Shown here: in pieces, positions 47,103-57,319 of the stretch | How the letters are laid out: each line of letters begins with the position of its first letter | Position numbering within the stretch: the stretch's first letter is position 1 | Assembly: GCF_000227135.1 (NCBI RefSeq) | Contig: NC_018261.1 | Span: forward strand, 1,622,355 to 1,686,354 | Reading direction: 5' to 3' | Origin: Leishmania donovani | Lineage: Eukaryota; Euglenozoa; Kinetoplastea; Trypanosomatida; Trypanosomatidae | Length of the DNA: 64,000 nucleotides | The notes under the pieces: generated by a model | Seen by the model: the letters and a program-made list of their open reading frames with translations, nothing else | Told to the model about the DNA's origin: nothing | Databases searched by the model: none | Position numbers and translations under genes: made by a program

Positions 47103-50100
47103 ATGTCGTCGGTCGACTCGGATAAACTCGCGACCTCCATCCGCGCACTAGCCGGCAGTCGCGACGAGCGTATCGCCTTTGTGACGGAGGGCGTGAAGCA
47201 GGCAAAGGAGTTGCAGGGCAAAAGCGTGCAGGAGTATGAGATGGTGGTGTCGTCGCTGCTTATGTGTCTGGAGAGCTTTGAGGTGGTGCACGGCACGTCG
47301 CTTGATGTGCTCTGCGAACTCACTGTCCTGGACATTCTGCTAAACCTAGACTTGTCTGTCATCCAGCTGTCGCAGTGTAACAGCTACTTGCGGCTTTGCC
47401 TCATGGCGGTGAATGAAATTCCCGTCGCTGTGGCAGCTGCAAAGACGTTCGCGCAGACGCTTAGCTACAGCATGACGACGGACTTTGTGCGCACTCAAAT
47501 CGGAGAGACACTCGAGTGGATTTCGCTCTCCGACGCCAAGTCGCAGCCTCGTCGCATTTGTGGCATCTTGGTGCTCACGGAGGTAGCGTTGCGCATTCCA
47601 ATGGTAATTCTGCCGCGGCTCTCCGAGGTGTTCGACAGGGCTTGGGACTGCTTGGTGGTTCACGACGAGGAGGTCCGCTCACGCGCTCTGTGTCTCTTCA
47701 CGCTATGCGCAAAGCTGCTGGTCAACCGCCCTGCCGCCATTCGTGCTGAAACCTGCGACGCATTGATGTCACACCTGAAGGGTAACCTCGCCTCTAAATC
47801 GAAGGACAAACGCATTGCTGGCCTCCTTGCATTCGAGCCCATCGTCATCAACTCGATCGGCACCAGCAACATACGCTACGAAGACCTCTCCAACCTTCTA
47901 GTCCCCTACATTATGGGGGGCGGCGCCAACGTCAACGCCGACACGCGCGAGCTCCTGTTTCGCTGCCTGGTTGTCCTCTGCCGCTTCAGTGCACCACAGT
48001 TTGTCGCGCACCAGCTCAAGGAGAGCGTGCGCTTCGCGCTGGATTCCATCAACCGCAACATTCAGCGGAACACCGCCTTCGAGATGCTCTCTGAGATCAT
48101 TCCGATTGTAGGCAAGACAGAGTTTGCGCCCTTCGTAGACGACACGTGTGAAGTAATCAAGACCATTTTTGAGAAGTCTCCGAGCCCGTGCTGGAAGGCG
48201 CTGCAGTGTTTCTCCATCATCTGCAAAGAGTGCCGGCCATCCAAGATGGAGACATACGTGGAGTCGTGCATCGAGAACGTGTTTGTGTGGGGCCTTTCCG
48301 CGGAGCTGATTGAGTGCATGCGCGCCATCATCGAGTCGTCGAGCGTGCAGTACCGAGCAAAGCTGGAGGAGTCGCTGCTTGACATGATCTCCGTCACACT
48401 ATGCGGTCTCCCATTTCGACAGCAGATCGACGCGCCGCGCGTCAGTGAGAGCTCTACGGATGTGAGCGCCTCCGAGTATCAGATCTCCGTTGCCCTGAAC
48501 GCCCTCAAGCAGTTCGGCTTCTCCAACTCGGAGCTCATGGGCGACTTTCTGCGCGTCTCGGTGCTGCCTTTTATCGACAACAACAGCGTCGCGGTGCGCA
48601 ACGCAGCTGTCTATACGATCGTCAAGCTTCTCATCCCCCCTGGCGAGAAAGGCGACCTCAGTATCGCACGTCGCATGTGCGTCAACACCGTCATCACGCG
48701 CATGCTGGTCGTTGGGTTGTCAGACCCCAATCCTGTGGTGCGTCAGACCATTCTGAGTGCCTTTACAGAGGACTTTTATCCATACCTTAGCGAGCAGCAG
48801 TATCTCTTTCGCTTCTACTCTGCCCTGGGTGACGAATCCATCAACTGTCGCGTGGCGGCGACGGAGCAGCTGTGCCAGATGATCCGCTATGACCCATCGC
48901 ACATTCTGCCTGCGCTACGAGAGGAGATGGTTGTCATTCTACACTTCATTACGTCTACCTTCAATATGGACACCGTCCAAAACGGGTTCCGCCTCCTCGC
49001 CGCGATCGCCACTCGCGCGCCGCAACTCGTAGTGAACTTTACGGAAGGCATCTGCGAGGCTCTGGTGCCGTACTTTAGCACTCTCTCCTCCCGCTCCGGC
49101 ATTCTCCTGTCGTTCTTGCACTGCTGCACAGCCGTCGCGGCGGCGCTCCGGAAGTTTGGTAGCACCCCCTTCTCCTCCAAACGTGAAATCGCTCTTGTGT
49201 GTGAGCTGCTGGAAACCTTGCCGGCGGACCGGTCGTATCACATCATCCGGCTGTCCTGTCTCCGCTTCCTCTCGGCAACCCTTGCGCCGCTCATGGAAGG
49301 TGCCTCGCCTTACGTGCTGTATCCTCGGCTCTTTCAACAACTCTGCACGGTGCTGCACAGAACAGAGGAGAGCGTCGACATTCGCCTTGAAGCGCTGCGG
49401 TGCATTGGCGTGATCGGTGCGCTGGACTCGCACGTGTTCCAGTCGTTCAATCTCAACGAGGAGAAGGCGTCTGGGATGAGCGCGGTGGTGGTGGACAGGG
49501 TGACACACGTGAAGTGCTGCCGTATTGTGCTCTGCGCTGTGGCAGCGCTGCTTGACCCGGAGAGCAAGCGCTCCGCCGGCGCGCGCGAAGGGCTCCTGCG
49601 CACGGGTGTGCAGACGATGCTGAACATCTTTGAGCATGTTCCGTGCTCCAAGAGTGAAATCGGTCTCGTGATCGGGCCGCTGGCCCGCGTCATCCGGCAG
49701 CTGCCTGGCGGCCGCCTCTTTGCGACCGTGCTCTTCGAGTTCTGCAACATCATTCGCTACGGCGGTGCGGTGGTGCTCAACGATTTGAATGAGATTTACC
49801 GCGTATTTGACAACGTATGGGAGTTCCAGGTCAACTACCGATTTCTGGCCGTGCGCATGCTCTCGTTTGTCGCCAACTTCGAAGCCTCCGGCAATTTGCA
49901 CTACGGCCAGCAGCACTCGCGCATCCTGCCGCAACTCTTCGACACGCTCAACCGTGCTGACCTGCGCGCCGACCTCAAGTACGCCGTACTTGAGTACATT
50001 GTGCGTCATGTCGACTCCCTGCAGCCGTGCACGGAGGCGGCGGTGGATAACCTGCTCGGCGCCATACAGAACCCGGCAAATCCGCTTGACTTTGTGAACC

Positions 50101-53100
50101 ACTGTGTGGTGACGCTTAAGGAGATCTGCGTCAAGCTGTATGTCGATGAGCTCGTCGGCGCTATTGTTCGATGTCTGCTGGCATGCCTCTCCGTCGACCT
50201 TGCACGCAAGACACGCGGACGCGATAGTATTGCTCTCTGCAACAACATCATGGGGGTCTTCTGCGTCCTGATCGAGGAGCTGCAGGGCAATTTTCTCAAG
50301 TACTCAACGTACATTATTCAGGCCTTGAAGAACTACCGCATCACAAACACGGAGTTTGGCGTAATGAACAACCGCGTCGCCACCGGCCTCCGCTGTGCAC
50401 GCAGCGCAATGTCGATCCAGCAACAAAACGCGGAGGTGGCCGCGCTACTGAAGACATGCGAATCTGTCGTGATGAAGAGCATGTCGCGCATGGGCGAGGT
50501 CTGGAGCTACGCGAACCTCAACGACGACAACGCAAATGCAGGGGCCGCCGAGGAGCGCACCATGCCCATCAACGAACAGCGTCTCATCAATCCAATGAAG
50601 GTTGTTCCCCTGACGAAGGAGGAGTGGGTCAAGTGGTCGGACCAGTTCGCCATCACGCTGCTGCAAGAGTCGCCGTTTCAGGTCTTCCGCTGCACGGCGG
50701 TGCCCATCGGCATCAACGCAGCCCCGCTGGTCGAGAAATCGACGCAGTTTGTGCAAGACACACTCCAAATCGCCTTTCGATCCATGTGGAATTACGCGAG
50801 CTCGGCGCTGCAAACCGCTATCACAGACTTTTTCCGTCAGTCGTTTCGTCAGGCGATGATGTCGACCACTGTCCCGGCGGAGGTGGTGACGATGTTGCTT
50901 GGTATCGTGGAGTACATGGACCACGTTGGTGAGGCCTTGTTCATCTCGTACAATGACCTCTCCGAGTGTGCGTGGAACCGAGGAATGTTGGCCAAGGCGC
51001 TCTTTTGGCGCGAGGCCGCCTACCGCGACGACCCTGTCGGCACCGTCGAGTCGCTCATCTCTCTCTACAGTGAGCTACACATGGTGGACTCCTCCGTTGG
51101 AATCTTGAACATGACGAGCGAGGAGCAGCGGCGCAGCCTGCTGCAGACAAGCCTGGTCAAGCTCGCGCGCTACACGGAGGCGCTCCAGCTGACGCAGCAG
51201 GAGCTGGAACTGGAAGCTGCCCCGTTGGAGGAGAGTAGCACCGAGAACTTATCCAAGGGCTGCGGGTACAAGAACGGCAGCCGCGGCTGGTCTCGCATGC
51301 TGCACTACACGTCCAACAGCGACCTCACCCCGTCCTCCTCAAAGGCGGAGGAGAGCTGTCGCGACCGCCGCGTTGAGGTGAACGCGCGACTGATGTTGTG
51401 CCTGAGCGAGCTTGGCGAGTACGACAGGGTTCTGGAACAGTGGGGCAGCATGCTCCACAACTACAAGGACCGCGTGACAGATACAGACGAGATGCACGTG
51501 CTGTTTTTTGTCTCGCAGTACGCCGCAGACGCGTCGATCCGGCTGCAGTCGTGGGACACGCTGGAGCACGTCCTGGACTGGTTGCCGCCGGACATGGTTC
51601 TCTACCACGTGTCAAAGGCGGCTCTGGAGGTGGTGCGCGGCAACTACGACGCCGCGCTCGTCTCCGTGACGAACGGGCGCAAGGTGCTGCTGGAGGATCT
51701 GACAAGCCTGCTTCACGAGTCGTACGCGCGCGCCTACGAGGGGCTCGTGGTTGCGCAGCAGCTGACGGAGGTGGAGGAGGTCATCATAGCGAAGCAGACG
51801 CAGAAGGCGCTCAGCTCCGCTGCCCACATACCGCATCTCTGCCATATCTGGGAGCAGCGCATTCGAATGATGCATGCGACGGTGCCGACATGGAAGCAGG
51901 TGCTGGGGATCCGTGGCCTGCTCATCTCGCCCCATGAGGACGTGAAGACGCGCATCCAGTTCACCAAGCTCTGTCGGCAGGAGAAGGCGCGGCAGCTAGA
52001 GAAGTTTACGCTGGCCGAGCTCCTCGGGTTCGCCAACCCGACCCTGGAGCAACTCACGAGCCGCAATGTGAACCCACGCGTGGTAATGCAGTACATCTCA
52101 TACCTCTCCGAAACCAACGCACTTGGCCCTGGCAGCGCCTTCGGAACCGAGAGCGACCTTATCAAGAAGATGATTGATGTGCACACCAAGGCAGAAAACT
52201 CGGCAGTGTTGGCGCGGGCCTACACGCGTCTCGGCAGCAAGGTCGATCTCATCGAGTCGGTGCAATGCTTCAAGACTGCCATCATGTACGATCCACAGTG
52301 GTTTCTGGCATGGCGTAAGTGGGCCGAAGCGAACGCGCAGCTGCTCCAGACTGACAAGGGCGAAGAAACGTGCCGCAACGCTATCGAGGGCTTTATCCGA
52401 AGCATTCAGCTTGGGACGTCCGACTCGACGCTCATTCAAGACGTGCTCAAGCTGCTGACGCTCTGGTCGAGCCACTGCGACTCTGATCACAACTTAAAGG
52501 AGCTGCGCGAGCGTGTCTTCGATGTGCCGTCGCGCGTGTGGCACCTTGTGGTGCCACAGCTGGTCGCCCGGCTCGACACCGGCTCCGACGACAGCTGCCG
52601 GCTTGTGGCGGATGTCCTGACGAACGTGGGCTACGACTACCCCCACACGTTGGTGTACCCGCTGAACCTGTGCACCATGTCTGATTCGGAGCGGCGTAAC
52701 AGGTACTCCAATGAGGTGCTGGGCAAGCTGCAGGAGCGGTATCCGGTGATTGTGCTGCAGGGTCGTCTCATGATTGACGAACTTATCCGCGTCTCGTCCC
52801 TCATCTACGAGCAGTGGTATGACAAGCTGGAGGCGGCGGCGACGGCCTTCTTTGGCCGCCGCAGCACCGACGAGATGATACGCACGCTGCTGCCGATTCA
52901 CGAGACGTTGACACGGGTGCCGGAGACGGTGGTGGAATCGGAGTTTCTGTCCAAGTACAGCAAGCGTCTGACCGAGGCCCGGGATTGGCTGCGGTCGTAC
53001 TCGTCAACGCGCTACACCGGCGACATTCAATCTGCATGGAAGCTGTACCACAGCGTGTACTGCAACATCGACAAACAGATCAAATCGAGCGACACCCTAC

Positions 53101-54416
53101 AGCTGCAGTTCTGCAGTCCGAAGCTGTTTGAGGCGCGCAACCTCTCCATCGGGATCCCCGACGCGCGGCCTGTTCGCGAGGAGTCGGTTGCGAAGGTGAA
53201 CCGCTTTCAGAAAGACATCATCGTCATCGCCAGCAAGCAGCGGCCGAAGCGGATCGGCATCATCACGGCGGAGGGGAGGTTGCAGAAGTTCCTGCTCAAA
53301 GGGCGCGAGGATCTCCGCCTGGACGAGCGCGTCATGCAGCTCTTCTCGCTAGTCAACATCCTCATGCAGTCCGACTCGAGGACGAGCAAGAACTTAGGCT
53401 TCCAGATCCAGCGCTACTCCGTCACGCCGCTAAAAGACAACGTCGGCATCATTGGCTGGGTCGACGGCTGCGACACGCTGCACGAGGTCGTCAAGCACTT
53501 TCGCGAACGCAAATCGATCCCGGTGGAACTGGAGATGCGCATGCTGGACCAGATCATCACTTTTGACAACTCCAAGGCGTACGACTACCTGACCATCATG
53601 TCGAAGGTAGAGGTGTTGGAGTTCCTCTCCGATCACACCTCCGGGCAGGACATTCGCAAGGCCATGTGGAACACGTCGCCGAACTGCGAGGTCTGGTACG
53701 ATCGGCGCCGCATGTACACAACGTCCTTGGCGAACATGAGCATCGTAGGCTACATCCTCGGCCTCGGCGACCGCCACCCAAACAACATCATGCTGCAGCG
53801 CGCGTCTGGATTGGTGGTGCACATCGACTTTGGTGACTGCTTTGAGGTTGCCATGACGCGCGACAAGTTCCCCGAAAAGGTACCGTTCCGATTGACACGT
53901 ATGCTGCGCAGCGCGCTCGACGTGTCGGGTGTCGACGGGGCGTTTCGTGCCTGCTCGGAGACGGCGATGTGCGTGCTGCGCGAGGGCAGCCACAGCGTGC
54001 TAGCCCTCCTCGAGGCATTCATTCAAGACCCGCTTATTTCGTGGCGCCTCATCAACAGACATGGGCAGGAGCCTGAGTCGTCGAACGATCACAAGACTAT
54101 CGAAGAGCAGGTGAACATTGCCAACATGCGCAACGCCACATCGACGGCGGGAGCGGAATCCATGTGTGACTCTGTAGGGAAGCGCGATAGCGGTACCTTT
54201 AGTGTCGCGAAGCACTTGTGTGGGGAGGAGGTGGATGTGGTGCATCAGGGTGTGTTCATCGTCAAGCGCCTCAGCTCCAAGCTCAAAGGGCAGGACTTTA
54301 TCTCGGCTGGCACGGAGCCCCTCGACCCACGCACGCAGGTAGGGCAGCTCATCGAAGAAGCCACAGACGTCACCAACGTGGCACAGTCCTGGTCGGGATG
54401 GTACCCGTTCTGGTAG
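47103..54416 (+). CDS. TOR: Target of rapamycin (TOR) kinase
   Basis: 2437 aa, typical for TOR. A long HEAT-repeat N-terminus (about 1-1250) is followed by the FAT domain (about 1280-1850), an FRB domain (about 1893-1985, starting ELIRVSSLIYEQWYDKLE), the PI3K-like kinase domain with FLLKGREDLRLDERVMQLF (K2066), GLGDRHPNNIML (D2223) and HIDFGD (D2242), an extra segment between kinase and FATC (about 2320-2395), and the FATC tail ending SWSGWYPFW. TOR controls growth, translation and cell architecture in TORC1/TORC2 complexes. Presence of a recognisable FRB favours the canonical TOR1/TOR2 type among the several trypanosomatid TORs; which one is not resolved. Catalytic residues are intact. Confidence 0.93.
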   Translation: MSSVDSDKLATSIRALAGSRDERIAFVTEGVKQAKELQGKSVQEYEMVVSSLLMCLESFEVVHGTSLDVLCELTVLDILLNLDLSVIQLSQCNSYLRLCLMAVNEIPVAVAAAKTFAQTLSYSMTTDFVRTQIGETLEWISLSDAKSQPRRICGILVLTEVALRIPMVILPRLSEVFDRAWDCLVVHDEEVRSRALCLFTLCAKLLVNRPAAIRAETCDALMSHLKGNLASKSKDKRIAGLLAFEPIVINSIGTSNIRYEDLSNLLVPYIMGGGANVNADTRELLFRCLVVLCRFSAPQFVAHQLKESVRFALDSINRNIQRNTAFEMLSEIIPIVGKTEFAPFVDDTCEVIKTIFEKSPSPCWKALQCFSIICKECRPSKMETYVESCIENVFVWGLSAELIECMRAIIESSSVQYRAKLEESLLDMISVTLCGLPFRQQIDAPRVSESSTDVSASEYQISVALNALKQFGFSNSELMGDFLRVSVLPFIDNNSVAVRNAAVYTIVKLLIPPGEKGDLSIARRMCVNTVITRMLVVGLSDPNPVVRQTILSAFTEDFYPYLSEQQYLFRFYSALGDESINCRVAATEQLCQMIRYDPSHILPALREEMVVILHFITSTFNMDTVQNGFRLLAAIATRAPQLVVNFTEGICEALVPYFSTLSSRSGILLSFLHCCTAVAAALRKFGSTPFSSKREIALVCELLETLPADRSYHIIRLSCLRFLSATLAPLMEGASPYVLYPRLFQQLCTVLHRTEESVDIRLEALRCIGVIGALDSHVFQSFNLNEEKASGMSAVVVDRVTHVKCCRIVLCAVAALLDPESKRSAGAREGLLRTGVQTMLNIFEHVPCSKSEIGLVIGPLARVIRQLPGGRLFATVLFEFCNIIRYGGAVVLNDLNEIYRVFDNVWEFQVNYRFLAVRMLSFVANFEASGNLHYGQQHSRILPQLFDTLNRADLRADLKYAVLEYIVRHVDSLQPCTEAAVDNLLGAIQNPANPLDFVNHCVVTLKEICVKLYVDELVGAIVRCLLACLSVDLARKTRGRDSIALCNNIMGVFCVLIEELQGNFLKYSTYIIQALKNYRITNTEFGVMNNRVATGLRCARSAMSIQQQNAEVAALLKTCESVVMKSMSRMGEVWSYANLNDDNANAGAAEERTMPINEQRLINPMKVVPLTKEEWVKWSDQFAITLLQESPFQVFRCTAVPIGINAAPLVEKSTQFVQDTLQIAFRSMWNYASSALQTAITDFFRQSFRQAMMSTTVPAEVVTMLLGIVEYMDHVGEALFISYNDLSECAWNRGMLAKALFWREAAYRDDPVGTVESLISLYSELHMVDSSVGILNMTSEEQRRSLLQTSLVKLARYTEALQLTQQELELEAAPLEESSTENLSKGCGYKNGSRGWSRMLHYTSNSDLTPSSSKAEESCRDRRVEVNARLMLCLSELGEYDRVLEQWGSMLHNYKDRVTDTDEMHVLFFVSQYAADASIRLQSWDTLEHVLDWLPPDMVLYHVSKAALEVVRGNYDAALVSVTNGRKVLLEDLTSLLHESYARAYEGLVVAQQLTEVEEVIIAKQTQKALSSAAHIPHLCHIWEQRIRMMHATVPTWKQVLGIRGLLISPHEDVKTRIQFTKLCRQEKARQLEKFTLAELLGFANPTLEQLTSRNVNPRVVMQYISYLSETNALGPGSAFGTESDLIKKMIDVHTKAENSAVLARAYTRLGSKVDLIESVQCFKTAIMYDPQWFLAWRKWAEANAQLLQTDKGEETCRNAIEGFIRSIQLGTSDSTLIQDVLKLLTLWSSHCDSDHNLKELRERVFDVPSRVWHLVVPQLVARLDTGSDDSCRLVADVLTNVGYDYPHTLVYPLNLCTMSDSERRNRYSNEVLGKLQERYPVIVLQGRLMIDELIRVSSLIYEQWYDKLEAAATAFFGRRSTDEMIRTLLPIHETLTRVPETVVESEFLSKYSKRLTEARDWLRSYSSTRYTGDIQSAWKLYHSVYCNIDKQIKSSDTLQLQFCSPKLFEARNLSIGIPDARPVREESVAKVNRFQKDIIVIASKQRPKRIGIITAEGRLQKFLLKGREDLRLDERVMQLFSLVNILMQSDSRTSKNLGFQIQRYSVTPLKDNVGIIGWVDGCDTLHEVVKHFRERKSIPVELEMRMLDQIITFDNSKAYDYLTIMSKVEVLEFLSDHTSGQDIRKAMWNTSPNCEVWYDRRRMYTTSLANMSIVGYILGLGDRHPNNIMLQRASGLVVHIDFGDCFEVAMTRDKFPEKVPFRLTRMLRSALDVSGVDGAFRACSETAMCVLREGSHSVLALLEAFIQDPLISWRLINRHGQEPESSNDHKTIEEQVNIANMRNATSTAGAESMCDSVGKRDSGTFSVAKHLCGEEVDVVHQGVFIVKRLSSKLKGQDFISAGTEPLDPRTQVGQLIEEATDVTNVAQSWSGWYPFW

Positions 54417-55362
54417 ATTAGCACCACCGGCAATCCAGCACGACCACACCACCACCTCCATCACCATTAGCGCCCAGGCCGGCAGAGGCCACGTCGCATT
54501 CTCTCACTGACATTCGATGGTCGTCTTCTCGCTCCCCTGCCGCTTCCCGGGTGCTTATCTCTTTCCTTGTAGCGTGTCTGCGTTTGTGCTGATCCCTTTG
54601 GCTCTAGGTCGCTTTTGCGTGTGCGATCGTTGTGATTTCCATTCCTCGCCTCCTCTTCCACCTCTCCGCTCTCCACCCGTGACTGGTGTACCACGTCAAG
54701 TTCTGCTCTCGTTTTCGTTTTTCTGCTTCACGTGTGCGACACAGACGTCGCTTGTACTGTCCCCTCTCGCCCGCGTCTGCAGAGAATGCGGGTGAGGAAC
54801 CGCAAGTGCAACGACAAGTGAGCATCATGGAAGGGGCTGCTCGGCAGTGCCCAGCTCATCGCTCGAGCATATGGCGTACTCGACGTGCTCGGATGCGGTT
54901 AAGGTGGCGTCTATCTGCGTCCTTGTAGGATGGGCCGTGCCATCACACGGACACCGCCTGCCACGTGAAGCACCGAATGCAACGCCGGCACGGCATGCGG
55001 GCGTGTCGTTCACGGCCGCTGACGCTCTTCTTTTATTGCACCTTCATGCTTCTCCGCCCTCTTTCGCCCGCGCCCGGCCGCCGCACTCATGCCTCCCTCC
55101 TCCTCCTCGATCCAAGCCATTTTCCTCCTCTTCCGCTGACGCCGACAACTACGTCGAACGTCACTCGCACACCAAACACCCCATCATCAGCTCCCTTTTC
55201 TCTCTCTCTTTTGTTCACCGTAGCTGTCTCTGCGGATTGGTAGAATCGAAGCGGCCAGTTCGTTTAGCTGGCCTCTGATGCCTGTCAGGCAACGGCTCTG
55301 CGGGCTCCCCTGTTAGTCTACCCTGCCATAGCGATAGCTTCGCGCCGGAGCGGCACTTGACG
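54417..55362. other. Intergenic region
   Basis: No gene recognised. C/T-rich stretches at 54640-54670 and 55190-55215; TTGTTCACCGTAG (AG at 55222-55223) is the best acceptor for the next gene. Confidence 0.6.
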
Positions 55363-55689
55363 ATGGCTGCTCTCGGGTCGGATGTGCAGGCCACCAGTGT
55401 CGAGCTCGTCTCTGTGATTGAGAAAATGAAGGAGCGCAAGACGTTACTTGAAGAGCAAATCGCTGCCGAGGAGGCTGAGTACGAGGGTGTGCTTGCCGAA
55501 GTGCGCGCTATGCAGGAGAGACTCTCCGCCCTGAAAGACAGTCTCGCGAAGAAGCAGGCGGTGCGAGCGGACTTGGAGCGGACCATATCGGAGACGTACT
55601 CGGCGTTCAAGAGCATCCTAGACGCTTCCAAGAAGCTGCTCTCCACCGCCAAGGAAGAGTCATCGGTGCTCAAGGCGCAGATAGAATGA
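55363..55689 (+). CDS. SSNA1: SSNA1/NA14/DIP13-type microtubule coiled-coil protein
   Basis: 108 aa, a single continuous coiled coil, close to the 119 aa of human SSNA1. Matches run through the protein: ELVSVIEKMKERKTLLEEQI, MQERLSALKDSLAKKQA, then DLERTISETYSAFKSIL (compare FDRTIAETEAAYLKIL) and ASKKLLSTAKEE (compare SSQTLLSVLKRE). SSNA1/DIP13 is a basal body and axoneme protein that self-assembles and stabilises or branches microtubules. Here it would be expected at the basal body, flagellum or subpellicular array. An upstream TTG is not used as the start. Confidence 0.88.
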   Translation: MAALGSDVQATSVELVSVIEKMKERKTLLEEQIAAEEAEYEGVLAEVRAMQERLSALKDSLAKKQAVRADLERTISETYSAFKSILDASKKLLSTAKEESSVLKAQIE

Positions 55690-56242
55690 CACCGAAAGTG
55701 AGAAGGCACAAGAGGCGATGAGGCAAACAACCACAACATAAATGCGATCAGCTCGAAAGACGACACACACACACACACACACACGCACAAGCCGTCCAAT
55801 TGCGTTGTCCAACTGACAACGCAAACAGGAGCGACATAACCGCAGCGACGCCGCCTATGCCTTCTGTACAGTGCACCGCTGCCCCAAAGAAGAACAGCCA
55901 TATCCCTGCTTTTCCCCGTGGCACCCAGTTATATGTGCGGACTGCGGTGTGTCGCATCTTCATCGGCGTGAGCTGCGCCGGTTCTGACTGCCATGCGTTG
56001 CTGCTGCGCCTCTTATCACGCCTCTCTCTAACTTTTCCTCAGTCTTCCCCCAGCCCCGCTGAGACTCCCACGCGTAGCACATAAAAAGGAAAAGAAGAAG
56101 AACAAAAAATAGAAACGAAGGAGCCACCGCAGTCGCGCGTTCACCATCCTCCCCTCCCCCTCCCCAACACCTGCGTCTCTTCCTCTACACAGGGGCCCCA
56201 CACAACAAAGGACCAAGCGCAAACACGCTCTCTGCAGACAAG
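55690..56242. other. Intergenic region with CA repeat and acceptor
   Basis: A (CA)n repeat lies at 55763-55784. A nearly pure pyrimidine tract (56148-56185) ending CTACACAG (AG at 56191-56192) is a strong acceptor for CNOT9, giving a 50-base leader without ATG. Confidence 0.65.
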
Positions 56243-57319
56243 ATGGACGCTCCTGCTGCGTACCCTCCCTGGGAGGAAGAAAGCGACGATGTCGCCAAGT
56301 TTGGCTACCGGCAGCAGCGATTTCCGCAGGCAGGATATAGTCGTTTTCCCGTGGCTCAGCCCCAGCAGCGTCCACCCCAGCAACCGCAGCCACAGCTGCA
56401 GCAGGCGGCACTGCCGCAACAGGTCGCCCGTCTGGAGCCTAGCCAGTACCCTGATGTGGTGCGGGAGATGCTGATGCACATTCAGAACTTGTATCACCAA
56501 GACACGCGCGAGCGAGCCATCTTGACCTTGTCCAAGAAGCGTGAGAAGTTCACCTTACTCGGCCCGACTCTGTGGTACAGCGTCGGTGTCATGGCGATCT
56601 TTTTGCAAGAGATCGTATCCATGTACCCTCTCCTCAACACGCCCTCCTCGGCCCCGGTGAAGCCGATCATCAACCGCGTTAGTAGCGTGCTTACCCTGCT
56701 ACAGGTTATCGCCCAGCACGACGCATCGCGGCGGCCCTTTATGGAGTCCAATATTTGCCTCTTTCTCTACCCGTTTCTGCGCGCCACCCCAGCAGAGCGG
56801 TCCGAGGTACTGCGCCTGACGTCTCTGGGCGTCATCGGTGCGTTAGTCAAGGCTGACGACCCGGCCATCATTTCCTACCTCCTCAACACAGAAATCTTTC
56901 CGATTTGCCTGAAGATCATGGAGCAGGCGATCGAGATTTCGAAGATCATCTCTACCTTCATCATCCAGAAGCTTCTGATGTCGGACCAGGGCCTGGTGTA
57001 CGCCTGCCAGAACCCCAGCCGCTTCACCGCTGTCGCCGACGTCCTGCATCGCATGGTGGCGGAGAAAGGACAGCAGAACGAGCACGTGTGCGGGCCGCGC
57101 CTTCTGAAGCACATCATCCGCTGCTACCTTCGCCTCTCTGAAAACGAGCGTGCGCGTGAGGCGCTGCCCAAGATTCTCCCCGAGGAGCTGCGTAACAACA
57201 CCTTCCAAGAGTACCTGGACGAAGACATAAACATGAGGAAGTGGCTCCTCCAGCTGCTCGTCAACGTTGGAGATGAAGGTGCGCGCCGCATCAGCGAAAC
57301 CGCAAAGCATGCACAGTAG
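56243..57319 (+). CDS. CNOT9: CNOT9/CAF40 (RCD1), CCR4-NOT complex subunit
   Basis: 358 aa. From about residue 70 the protein is the armadillo-like CNOT9 core: ERAILTLSKKREKF, LGPTLWYSVGVMAIFLQEIV, NRVSSVLTLLQVIAQHDASR, FLYPFLRATPAERSEVLRLT, SLGVIGALVKADD, EISKIISTFIIQKLLMSDQG and a C-terminal PEELRNNTFQEYLDED. CNOT9 docks regulatory proteins onto the CCR4-NOT deadenylase and so controls mRNA decay, which matters in kinetoplastids because expression is set after transcription. The N-terminal ~65 residues are a Gln/Pro-rich, aromatic-rich extension. The start follows the acceptor. Confidence 0.93.
   Translation: MDAPAAYPPWEEESDDVAKFGYRQQRFPQAGYSRFPVAQPQQRPPQQPQPQLQQAALPQQVARLEPSQYPDVVREMLMHIQNLYHQDTRERAILTLSKKREKFTLLGPTLWYSVGVMAIFLQEIVSMYPLLNTPSSAPVKPIINRVSSVLTLLQVIAQHDASRRPFMESNICLFLYPFLRATPAERSEVLRLTSLGVIGALVKADDPAIISYLLNTEIFPICLKIMEQAIEISKIISTFIIQKLLMSDQGLVYACQNPSRFTAVADVLHRMVAEKGQQNEHVCGPRLLKHIIRCYLRLSENERAREALPKILPEELRNNTFQEYLDEDINMRKWLLQLLVNVGDEGARRISETAKHAQ

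Noticed and set aside
48939..50102. Antisense open frame (387 codons) over TOR
   Set aside because: Shadow of the TOR HEAT-repeat region; no domain recognised.
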